DNA from: Aquirhabdus sp.
GTDB lineage: Bacteria > Pseudomonadota > Gammaproteobacteria > Pseudomonadales > Moraxellaceae
Length of the DNA stretch: 6,114 bases
Reading direction: 5' to 3'
NCBI GenBank assembly: GCA_030150135.1
Contig: JASLGO010000044.1
Location: forward strand, 1 to 6,114
Both the position numbers and the translations under genes were made by a program. Within the stretch, counting starts at the first letter, position 1. Every line of letters starts with the position of its first letter. Of the stretch, positions 1 to 4,810 are shown one piece after another. The notes beneath the pieces are model-generated. The model did not search any database, was not told the DNA's origin, and saw only the letters and a list, made by a program, of their open reading frames with translations.

Positions 1-110
1 TGTGGCAACACCCAGAGCGCACTCTAGAAGATACGGAAATTAAAGATGGCATGCAGCGTGTGGTTGAGGCGCTGTCTCATACCTACGGAGCAACTTTGAG
101 GGCATCATGA
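1..110 (+). CDS. pheT: Phenylalanyl-tRNA synthetase beta subunit, C-terminal end (partial)
   Basis: Only the last 35 residues are in the window; the reading frame begins at base 3 and ends at the TGA at 108-110. The tail contains RTLEDTEIKDGMQRVVEAL followed by HTYGATLRAS. This matches the end of the ferredoxin-fold anticodon-binding domain that closes bacterial PheT (the TL-D-E-V--M--VV-AL---GA-LR pattern). PheT pairs with PheS to form the alpha2-beta2 enzyme that charges tRNA-Phe in the cytoplasm. Its stop overlaps the ATG of ihfA by 4 bp (ATGA), which implies translational coupling in a pheST-ihfA operon, as in other gammaproteobacteria. The assignment rests on a short tail plus the very characteristic downstream neighbour. 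Confidence 0.87.
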   Translation, partial: WQHPERTLEDTEIKDGMQRVVEALSHTYGATLRAS

Positions 111-403
111 CTGCACTAACTAAAGCCGAAATGGCAGACAACTTAAGCGAAAAAACAGGCATTAATCGCCGTGAAGCAAAACAACTGGTTGAGTTGTTCT
201 TTGCTGAGATTTCTAATGCACTGATCTCTGGTGAAGTCGTTAAATTATCAGGTTTTGGTAATTTCGAACTGCGTAATAAGCGCCAGCGTCCAGGTCGTAA
301 TCCAAAAACAGGCGAGGAAATTCCAATTTCAGCACGTCGTGTTGTGACCTTCCGTGCTGGTCAGAAATTCCGTCGCCGCGTTGGTGAAGGTGTGGACGAG
401 TAA
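107..403 (+). CDS. ihfA: Integration host factor alpha subunit
   Basis: This 98-residue protein is a full-length member of the HU/IHF family (E. coli IhfA has 99). It shows the N-terminal helix pair (LTKAEMADNL... EAKQLVELFF), the hinge KLSGFGNFELR at about 46-56, and the DNA-binding beta-arm with RPGRNPKTGEEIP at 61-73. Pro66 corresponds to the proline that intercalates and kinks DNA in IhfA (Pro65 in E. coli). The ARRVVTFRAGQKF segment follows. It forms a heterodimer with IhfB, bends DNA sharply at specific sites, and acts in the nucleoid, transcription, replication and recombination. IhfA rather than HU or IhfB is supported by the sequence and by its place directly after pheT. The ATG overlaps the pheT stop by 4 bp, so translation is probably coupled. 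No promoter of its own can be judged, since its upstream is coding. A terminator follows about 60 bp after the stop. Confidence 0.97.
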   Translation: MTALTKAEMADNLSEKTGINRREAKQLVELFFAEISNALISGEVVKLSGFGNFELRNKRQRPGRNPKTGEEIPISARRVVTFRAGQKFRRRVGEGVDE

Positions 404-464
404 GTCGACGTTTTTTCGTTAATAATGACTTGGTTTTTCTAAGTTTTATTGAGATTCAGATTCC

Positions 465-506
465 AAAAGACCTTCGAACTTGATGGTTCGGAGGTCTTTT
501 TTCTTT
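465..506 (+). terminator. Intrinsic terminator of the pheT-ihfA operon
   Basis: Arms AAAAGACCTTCGAAC (465-479) and GTTCGGAGGTCTTTT (486-500) pair over 15 positions with one U-G wobble, around a 6-nt loop (TTGATG). The second arm runs into a T-rich tract (497-506, one C). The A-run of the first arm gives a modest T-run on the other strand, so it may also stop transcripts from the minus-strand SRPBCC gene. Confidence 0.92.
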
Positions 507-520
507 ATAACGACGTTATA
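506..520. repeat. Perfect 15-bp inverted repeat, operator-like
   Basis: TATAACG, a single central A, then CGTTATA: two 7-bp arms that are exact reverse complements. A 1-nt centre disfavours an RNA hairpin and fits a dimeric protein site on DNA better. It directly follows the ihfA terminator and lies 60 bp beyond the end of the minus-strand SRPBCC gene, in a 176-bp convergent gap (404-579). No promoter next to it is convincing. The repeat itself is certain; its role is unknown. Confidence 0.5.
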
Positions 521-579
521 CAGTTATATTTAATGAAGTCTCTGAATTTGTATGAATCGCTAATATTGATCGTGTGACG

Positions 580-1053
580 TCACGAGGCTGACTCGGCAAG
601 CGTTTTTAGACTCAAAAGACCTTTTTCCAGATCTTTTCCAAGATACTTATCCATGCTAAAGAAGATTCCAATCAGCTTTGCGAGATAAGGTTTTGGTCCA
701 TACATACTCCATGTTAAGACGGTGATCTGATCTGCGGTTTGCAAGAAGAATTCCACTTGGTTGCTGGCTTCAAAAGGCTTGGTGATTTCGAGTTGAATGG
801 TAATCTGGCTCGCTGGCGAGGAGGTTGTAATTTCCATGTGTCCAGTTCCCGCTTTTCCCTTCCATGCGTAAGTTGCGCCTTGTCCGCATGGGTTGGCGCT
901 GAATGATCTATTCATTCGTGGGTCTAATTTTTCCCAAGGTGACCAAATTTTCCAGCAATGAAAATCATTAATCAGGGCAAAGACTTTCTCTGGGGAGGCT
1001 TGAATACTGATTGATCGTTGGATATTGATCATATCCGATTGTGCTGTAAACAT
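580..1053 (-). CDS. SRPBCC/START-like (polyketide-cyclase type) protein
   Basis: From the ATG at 1053 the product has 157 residues. The order is a first strand with RSISIQASPEKVFALINDF (13-31), then WSPWEKLDP at 38-45, a central AWKGKAGTGHMEI strand pair (63-75), KPFEASNQVEF (92-102), TWSMYGP (114-120), and a long C-terminal helix with SMDKYLGKDLEKGL (133-146). This is the helix-grip fold pattern of the SRPBCC superfamily, close to the small proteins annotated as polyketide cyclase/SRPBCC. They bind hydrophobic ligands in a cavity; no substrate or reaction can be named. Relatives usually carry an N-terminal membrane anchor just before the first strand, and none is visible here in frame. A TTG at 1071 and an ATG at 1032 are other possible starts; none has a clear ribosome site. 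I prefer 1053 because a perfect TATAAT lies at 1072-1077, overlapping the region just upstream of the TTG. Confidence 0.8.
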   Translation of the reverse strand: MFTAQSDMINIQRSISIQASPEKVFALINDFHCWKIWSPWEKLDPRMNRSFSANPCGQGATYAWKGKAGTGHMEITTSSPASQITIQLEITKPFEASNQVEFFLQTADQITVLTWSMYGPKPYLAKLIGIFFSMDKYLGKDLEKGLLSLKTLAESAS

Positions 1054-1155
1054 AAGCGTATCGTCATTCAAATTATAATAATTGGTTTGATGGCCATGAT
1101 TGCGATGATGACCGTTTTTTGGTTAGTCCGTGATATTAATAATAAGCTGATTTGA
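1039..1155 (+). CDS. Possible single-helix membrane microprotein (antisense to SRPBCC start)
   Basis: From a TTG at 1039 this frame encodes 38 residues. A basic KHKR is followed by an uninterrupted hydrophobic run of about 23 residues (IVIQIIIIGLMAMIAMMTVF then WLV), then RDINNKLI and a TGA. Basic residues followed by a helix of exactly membrane-spanning length is what a type II or tail-anchored small membrane protein looks like. Against it: the start is a TTG without a good ribosome site (only GGAT 15 nt upstream), the other in-frame start (ATG 1090) lacks the basic segment, and the first third overlaps the coding start of the opposite gene if that begins at 1053. I do not recognise a family. 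Treat it as a candidate, not a call. Confidence 0.25.
   Translation: MCCKHKRIVIQIIIIGLMAMIAMMTVFWLVRDINNKLI
1072..1077 (-). promoter_or_regulatory. Candidate -10 box of the SRPBCC gene
   Basis: On the minus strand this is a perfect TATAAT. The position 17 bp upstream (1095-1100) reads ATCATG, a poor -35. A start point near 1065 would leave a leader of only about 12 nt before the ATG at 1053. It is AT-rich sequence, so chance occurrence is quite possible. Confidence 0.3.
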
Positions 1156-1177
1156 TCAGATCCACCATCTCTTTTGG

Positions 1178-1384
1178 TTATTTTGGATTGATTATGAGGG
1201 AGCTTGGGCGTAATGAGGAGGTCGTTTTCTTGAGTAACCAAATCCCGAGTTGGCTTGCTACTGCAACAGTAATGGATATTGCAAATGCTTTATTAAAGCC
1301 AATTTGATGCATGAAATAAGATAGGGTGTAGAAGAAGTACAAAAAGCTAATCAGTCCAAGTTTGAGGGAACGCAAGGCGTGCAT
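1178..1384 (-). CDS. Small two-helix membrane protein, unknown function
   Basis: The 68-residue product starts at the ATG at 1382-1384. It has two hydrophobic segments, about residues 9-25 (LGLISFLYFFYTLSYFM) and 34-51 (FAISITVAVASQLGIWLL), joined by a short loop with HQIGFNK. A basic tail follows (KK at 52-53, then TSSLRPSSL). The first segment is rich in Phe and Tyr. A basic N-terminus (R5, K8) and basic C-terminus suggest that both ends face the cytoplasm, forming a hairpin in the inner membrane. I do not recognise a family. No clear Shine-Dalgarno precedes the ATG, which weakens the start, but no in-frame ATG lies close upstream. It lies 62 bp after the TfoX-like gene and about 124 bp before the SRPBCC start, all on the minus strand, so some co-transcription is possible. 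Confidence 0.6.
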   Translation of the reverse strand: MHALRSLKLGLISFLYFFYTLSYFMHQIGFNKAFAISITVAVASQLGIWLLKKTTSSLRPSSLIINPK

Positions 1385-1445
1385 CGCATGATATTTAGCA
1401 TAAATTGAACTTTTTATTGTGAACGTAAAGAAGCAATAAAGTGCA

Positions 1446-1451
1446 ATTATA
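1446..1451 (-). promoter_or_regulatory. Candidate -10 box for the small membrane protein gene
   Basis: A perfect TATAAT on the minus strand overlaps the TAA stop of the TfoX-like gene. It would start transcripts near 1439, giving a leader of about 55 nt before the ATG at 1384. No good -35 lies 16-18 bp upstream, where the sequence is the A-rich end of the preceding gene. Weak evidence. Confidence 0.22.
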
Positions 1452-1791
1452 ATGTTTTTTTCTTAGTTTTATTGCCCTTGAGAGCAGCATTATAAGCGAG
1501 ATTAGCCCAAAGGGTCGCTTCTTCAAAGTCGTCAAAAATTTCTTCAGGTGCTTGGTAATAAGACATTTTTATGATTTTGTCGCGACGGTCATATTCAAAT
1601 GGCGTTAGTCCTCGCTTTTCAAATGCGAGCTTACTTTCTGCATCAGCTTTCAAATAGAGGATGTCATCGATCATGAGGGCGAACATTAACCCTTGATGGT
1701 AAATACCAAAACCACCAAACATGCGTTTAACTTGGATTGTTCCAAAGTGTGAAAAGACTTCATGGAGATAGGAAGCAAACTCAGTGGACAT
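1447..1791 (-). CDS. TfoX N-terminal domain-containing protein
   Basis: 114 residues comprising a single TfoX/Sxy N-terminal domain (TfoX_N type). Recognisable blocks are KRMFGGFGIYHQGLMFALM at 22-40, DDILYLKAD at 42-50, GLTPFEYDRR at 61-70, KMSYYQAPEE at 75-84 and the closing helix ATLWANLAYNAAL at 92-104. A lysine-rich tail follows (KGNKTKKKTL). The full TfoX/Sxy regulators of competence in Haemophilus, Vibrio and E. coli carry an extra C-terminal domain, which is absent here. Stand-alone N-domain proteins are common and mostly uncharacterised, so a competence role should not be assumed. The ATG at 1789-1791 fits the start of the domain. A weak purine run (GAGAA) lies 9-13 nt upstream. The plsB terminator separates it from plsB; any promoter must lie in the short gap or transcription comes from read-through. 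Confidence 0.92.
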   Translation of the reverse strand: MSTEFASYLHEVFSHFGTIQVKRMFGGFGIYHQGLMFALMIDDILYLKADAESKLAFEKRGLTPFEYDRRDKIIKMSYYQAPEEIFDDFEEATLWANLAYNAALKGNKTKKKTL

Positions 1792-1828
1792 GCTTGATTC
1801 TCATTAAAAAACAGATCTAAGTCGTGTT

Positions 1829-1857
1829 AAAAAAGCTCTCTGAAGAGAGAGCTTTTT
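1829..1857 (-). terminator. Intrinsic terminator of plsB
   Basis: AAAAAGCTCTCT (1830-1841) and AGAGAGCTTTTT (1846-1857) form a perfect 12-bp stem with a 4-nt GAAG loop. Read on the minus strand, the hairpin ends in a run of six T (from the A-run at 1829-1834), 7 bp after the plsB stop. On the plus strand the T-run has five bases, so it may work both ways, but no plus-strand gene ends here. Confidence 0.93.
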
Positions 1858-1863
1858 GTGGAT

Positions 1864-4500
1864 CTATTTCTTTGCGCGAGGTCTGCGTGCAGATTTTTTG
1901 GCAAGACCTTCGATGGCCGCTTGTACTTCTTCCTCAGTGACGTTGGTCATGTGTTGTAATGCCTTCAATGTTTCTGCATTTAACACGAGGCGTGCATCTT
2001 GTGCCATGTTGACCAAACGATGGTCGAAGTTAATCAGACCCTCAACAACGGTGATGTATTTCAGTTCAGCTAGCGTCGAAAGGAAACTACGGAATAGTGC
2101 TTTATCGAAGAACTCAGGTGAGTTGAATTCATAGAGTACGCCTAGACGTTGTCCTAAGAGGTGACAAAGATCTTCAACTTGCTTCGATGAAATCCGACCT
2201 GAACCTTGTTGAACGAGTAATGTAATGGTCATGAAATAACGCTCCAAGCTCTGCTGGACTGGTGCAGCAAGCACGGAGAGCTGGTTATAACTTTCGCTAT
2301 TAGGTTGTGGGCTATAGAGTGTATTTGAACCATCATCCAATACCAACTCCGCAGCAATCAATGCTTCGAGCTGCTGGTCAATCAGCTTTTCGAGCATATT
2401 TTTATCCCATTTCAGGAATAATTCTGCTTGTAGGAATGGATAAAGTGTTTGGGTCACACTGCCAATTTCTTCACGGCTAATACGACCATTGTGTTGTACC
2501 AATGATGCAATGAGCGATGGCATGATAAACATGTGAAGAATGTTGTTGCGGAAGTAGGTGAGCAATACGCCTTGACCTTCTTCAATCGTAATCATATCGC
2601 CAAGAAGATGATTGACGCGTTTGATCAGTTTTAATTTCAGACCGTATGCAATCATTTCACGTCCAGAAAGCGTTGTAATTTCAACACGTTCATCATACGG
2701 TACGGCTTGAGCAAGTGAGCGATAAGTGTCCAATTGCTTAATGCATGTTTCTTCATCAAGTGCATGTTTTGGCGTTGCCAAGAGCACAAGTGCTAACAGC
2801 GTCACTGGGTTGAGTACTGCTGCACGGTTGATATTGCACATAATTTTTTCTGCAACATCGTCAACAACCAAACGAGCCTCATGAGACAGTGGTTCGTCAT
2901 TGTCCATGACTTTCACTTTGTCTGCGCCGTGCGCTTTGATAATCGGATCTAGGAAGATTGGCTCACCGAAACTGACATGAACTTTACCGAAGATTCTTTC
3001 GATCTTGCGAACGGTCTTGATGATGCCCCAGATGGATTCGGATTCTTTTGGTTTGCCTGACATTTCGCCAACATAAGTACCGCCTTCCATCAAGCGCTCG
3101 TAACCAAAGTAAGTTGGAATGAATGCAATGGGTTTACCAGATGCGCGTAAATGACTGTGGATGGTCATTGCGAGCATGCCAGTCTTCGGCGGGAGTAGGC
3201 GTCCTGTACGTGAGCGACCGCCTTCGATAAAGTATTCGATCGGATGATTACGAGTTAAGATACTGTGTAAGTATTCTTTAAAAACAGAAACATAGAGTGG
3301 GCTACCTTTAAACGAACGACGAATAAAGAATGCGCCACCGCGACGGAGGAGTGACCCAACACCTGGTAGGTTCAGGTTGTCACCAGCCGCAATATACGGA
3401 ACCATCATGCCGCGCTTATAGATCACATAAGACATGAGCAAATAGTCCACGTGACTGCGATGTGATGGCGTGTAAACTAGTTCGTATTCATCAGCAATAT
3501 TACGGATGCTTTGGAAGTGATGCACTTCGACACCATCATAAAGCTGAGTCCATAACCACGTTAAAGTTTGTTCAAGGAAGCGAACTGCTGAATGTGAATA
3601 ATCAGATGCAATTTCATCCAGATAGCCACGAGCTTCTAAGCGAACGTCATTCGGAAGCTTGGTTCCGCGTGCAATTTCACGCTCAACCGCAGCGGTCACG
3701 CCAGGTGAGTTAATGATATCTTCAACCAAATTACGACGGTCGGATAAGTCAGGCCCTAAAACTGCCTCACGTTGTCGTGTGAGGTAGTCGCTCAGGTATT
3801 GAATGATATGACCTGCAACTGCGCTAGGATTTTCAGTCTTAGATGATGTTTCGGCAATCAGGTTGCGCAGAGACATGGGTTTATGGAATTCGAGGAAAGT
3901 TTGTCTGCCGTGAAGTGCAAGATTGACAGATTGCTTGAGCACACTTGGTGTTGACCATGAGTCGGCAAACAAGAGTTTGAGTAAAGAGTCTTCTTTATCG
4001 GGCGCACGTCCCCAAAGTACGGTAATTGGGACAAGTTCGACATCTAGATCGGCGTGGTGTTTGATTGTGTCGATTAAACGAATCAGACGTGGTGATTCTG
4101 AGTCGCTTGGGACTCGAAACGGATTGTCGTTACTATGCTTTAAATAAAGTATCGATGAGTTTTCATCAAAATATGGCCCAGTCATGGGATCAAAAGGTGC
4201 GATGAGATTACGACGACGTGCTTCGCTATCGATCAGTAATGCGGTGCTTTTGGAGTGTTCAAACAAGACGTAGCAGATCGGGTGATTAGAGGCATTTTTT
4301 TGAATGATCGGAGCGACGCTTTGATCTGTTTTCTGAGTATTTTTGCTCAGATTTTGTGCGCTATCGTTATTTTCTCCAGATAAATGTTGTATTTTGTCTG
4401 GAATTTCTCCGAGTATTTCTGGTTTCGCAACGATGTCGAGTAGTTTCCCAGACACACGGCGATAAAAATTACCAAAACCCGAGCCGGTTTTATTAGACAT
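1864..4500 (-). CDS. plsB: Glycerol-3-phosphate 1-O-acyltransferase
   Basis: PlsB transfers an acyl chain from acyl-ACP or acyl-CoA to the sn-1 position of glycerol-3-phosphate, giving lysophosphatidic acid, the first step of phospholipid synthesis at the inner membrane. The four acyltransferase blocks are present and in order: block I SHRSHVDYLL with the catalytic H347-X4-D352; block II GGAFFIRRSFKG at 388-399 with R394/R395; block III FIEGGRSRTGR at 424-434, which binds glycerol-3-phosphate; block IV IPTYFGYERL at 461-470. The 878 residues exceed the 807 of E. coli PlsB; part of the excess is an N-terminal low-complexity stretch at about 40-70, rich in Ser, Asn and Gln. The C-terminus ends in a basic KKSARRPRAKK. 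The ATG at 4498-4500 is supported by AAGAGA (4509-4514), 8 nt upstream. It is divergent from corA and closed by its own terminator, so it is probably monocistronic. Confidence 0.97.
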   Translation of the reverse strand: MSNKTGSGFGNFYRRVSGKLLDIVAKPEILGEIPDKIQHLSGENNDSAQNLSKNTQKTDQSVAPIIQKNASNHPICYVLFEHSKSTALLIDSEARRRNLIAPFDPMTGPYFDENSSILYLKHSNDNPFRVPSDSESPRLIRLIDTIKHHADLDVELVPITVLWGRAPDKEDSLLKLLFADSWSTPSVLKQSVNLALHGRQTFLEFHKPMSLRNLIAETSSKTENPSAVAGHIIQYLSDYLTRQREAVLGPDLSDRRNLVEDIINSPGVTAAVEREIARGTKLPNDVRLEARGYLDEIASDYSHSAVRFLEQTLTWLWTQLYDGVEVHHFQSIRNIADEYELVYTPSHRSHVDYLLMSYVIYKRGMMVPYIAAGDNLNLPGVGSLLRRGGAFFIRRSFKGSPLYVSVFKEYLHSILTRNHPIEYFIEGGRSRTGRLLPPKTGMLAMTIHSHLRASGKPIAFIPTYFGYERLMEGGTYVGEMSGKPKESESIWGIIKTVRKIERIFGKVHVSFGEPIFLDPIIKAHGADKVKVMDNDEPLSHEARLVVDDVAEKIMCNINRAAVLNPVTLLALVLLATPKHALDEETCIKQLDTYRSLAQAVPYDERVEITTLSGREMIAYGLKLKLIKRVNHLLGDMITIEEGQGVLLTYFRNNILHMFIMPSLIASLVQHNGRISREEIGSVTQTLYPFLQAELFLKWDKNMLEKLIDQQLEALIAAELVLDDGSNTLYSPQPNSESYNQLSVLAAPVQQSLERYFMTITLLVQQGSGRISSKQVEDLCHLLGQRLGVLYEFNSPEFFDKALFRSFLSTLAELKYITVVEGLINFDHRLVNMAQDARLVLNAETLKALQHMTNVTEEEVQAAIEGLAKKSARRPRAKK

Positions 4501-4525
4501 ACAAAGAATCTCTTAGCATTAGCAT

Positions 4526-4554
4526 ATAATCAGTTAGGTCGTATCATGCCACAA
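4526..4554 (-). promoter_or_regulatory. plsB: Candidate sigma70 promoter of plsB
   Basis: On the minus strand, TTGTGG (4549-4554) and GATTAT (4526-4531) are separated by 17 bp. Transcription would start near 4519, giving a leader of about 18 nt that contains the AAGAGA ribosome site. Both boxes are partial matches (four of six each). The spacing and placement are good. Confidence 0.33.
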
Positions 4555-4559
4555 TTGGC
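4548..4559. repeat. Short inverted repeat between the two divergent -35 regions
   Basis: GCCA, a 4-bp CAAT spacer, then TGGC. It covers the proposed plsB -35 and ends one base before the proposed corA -35. Four-bp arms are short enough to be chance; it is listed because of its position. Confidence 0.2.
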
Positions 4560-4588
4560 TTGAAAGTCGATTCATTTTAGTTTGTATT
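4560..4588 (+). promoter_or_regulatory. Candidate sigma70 promoter of corA
   Basis: TTGAAA (4560-4565, five of six) and TGTATT (4583-4588, four of six) are separated by 17 bp. Transcription would start near 4595 and give a leader of about 215 nt before the corA ATG, long for a simple gene. A perfect TATAAT at 4525-4530 on the same strand was also considered, but it has no matching -35. Confidence 0.35.
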
Positions 4589-4616
4589 TACGTTGGATTT
4601 TATGGCGTAAAAATAC
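4584..4616. repeat. Imperfect inverted repeat at the proposed corA transcription start
   Basis: GTATTTACG (4584-4592) pairs with CGTAAAAATAC (4606-4616) except for two unpaired A residues, leaving a 13-nt centre. The left arm overlaps the proposed -10. If real it could be an operator, or a hairpin at the 5' end of the transcript if transcription starts further upstream. Confidence 0.3.
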
Positions 4617-4645
4617 TTTATTTCCGTCAAATTCAACAGAGTGTC

Positions 4646-4753
4646 ATGAACTACGGTTACCGTAATAGGTTGGGATTCTTCATCCTATACAGGTATGCTG
4701 ATGCTCAGTTGTTCTTGAGTATGGAAGGCTTCGCTAAAGCAGCCTTGCCTTAG
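4646..4753 (+). CDS. Candidate 35-codon upstream ORF in the corA leader
   Basis: ATG at 4646 to TAG at 4751-4753, beginning MNYGYRNRLGFFILYRYADA and ending MEGFAKAALP. It is preceded by AGAG about 5-8 nt upstream, a weak ribosome site. It uses rare codons (AGG twice, CTA, GGA) and is rich in Tyr and Phe, so it does not look like a well-expressed protein gene. Its position, ending 57 nt before the corA ATG and running through the first of two competing hairpins, fits a leader peptide. In Salmonella the corA leader carries a short ORF (corL) that governs Rho-dependent termination. The similarity here is of layout only. It may equally be a chance ORF in a 310-bp non-coding region. Confidence 0.28.
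   Translation: MNYGYRNRLGFFILYRYADAQLFLSMEGFAKAALP
4652..4664. repeat. Perfect 13-bp inverted repeat inside the corA leader
   Basis: TACGGT, a central T, then ACCGTA: exact 6-bp arms. It begins 6 bp after the ATG of the upstream ORF. As RNA only the outer four pairs could form, around a 5-nt loop, so a dimeric protein site on DNA is the simpler reading. The repeat is certain; its function is unknown. Confidence 0.4.
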
Positions 4754-4764
4754 GGCTATAGCTG
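4701..4764 (+). promoter_or_regulatory. corA leader hairpins with alternative pairing
   Basis: Three possible stems sit in the last 110 nt before corA. (A) ATGCTCAG (4701-4708) with TTGAGTAT (4715-4722): 8 pairs, two of them G-U, 6-nt loop. (B) AAGGCT (4725-4730) with AGCCTT (4741-4746), extended by GG (4723-4724) with CC (4748-4749) across a bulged G. (C) AGCCT (4741-4745) with GGGCT (4753-4757), one wobble. B and C share AGCC at 4741-4744, so they cannot form together. CAGC (4740-4743) could also pair with GCTG (4761-4764). No T-run follows, so this is not an intrinsic terminator. The remainder of the 310-bp plsB-corA gap holds the promoters and repeats listed separately. Confidence 0.4.
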
Positions 4765-4810
4765 TTCTGAAATGTGTGATTTAAATTATTAACTTCTAGG
4801 GTTGCATCTT

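Noticed and set aside
574..583. GTGACGTCAC perfect 10-bp palindrome over the SRPBCC stop codon
   Set aside because: The halves look like CRP-type TGTGA/TCAC, but there is no 6-bp spacer and the site is at a gene end. A 10-bp palindrome is expected by chance at this scale.
1054..1071. TTG at 1071 as the SRPBCC start (six more residues)
   Set aside because: It has no ribosome site, adjoins a TATAAT-like -10, and adds no conserved residues. The ATG at 1053 is simpler.
1856..2134. 92-residue plus-strand ORF opposite the plsB 3' end
   Set aside because: It lies almost entirely antisense to conserved plsB coding sequence, has no domain pattern and begins inside the terminator.
3462..4147. Two plus-strand ORFs and one out-of-frame minus ORF within plsB
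   Set aside because: They are out-of-frame shadows of a well-supported gene and their translations show no recognisable family.
4525..4530. Perfect TATAAT on the plus strand as the corA -10
   Set aside because: The sequence 17 bp upstream (CAAAGA) is not a -35 and overlaps the plsB ribosome site region. The box at 4583-4588 has the better partner.
4666..4690. tRNA T-arm-like GGTTGGGATTC in the corA leader
   Set aside because: No acceptor, D-arm or anticodon arm can be placed around it.
4802..4810. TTG start of corA three codons upstream
   Set aside because: The TTG directly abuts the AGGG ribosome site (no spacer). The ATG at 4811 has a 9-nt spacing.
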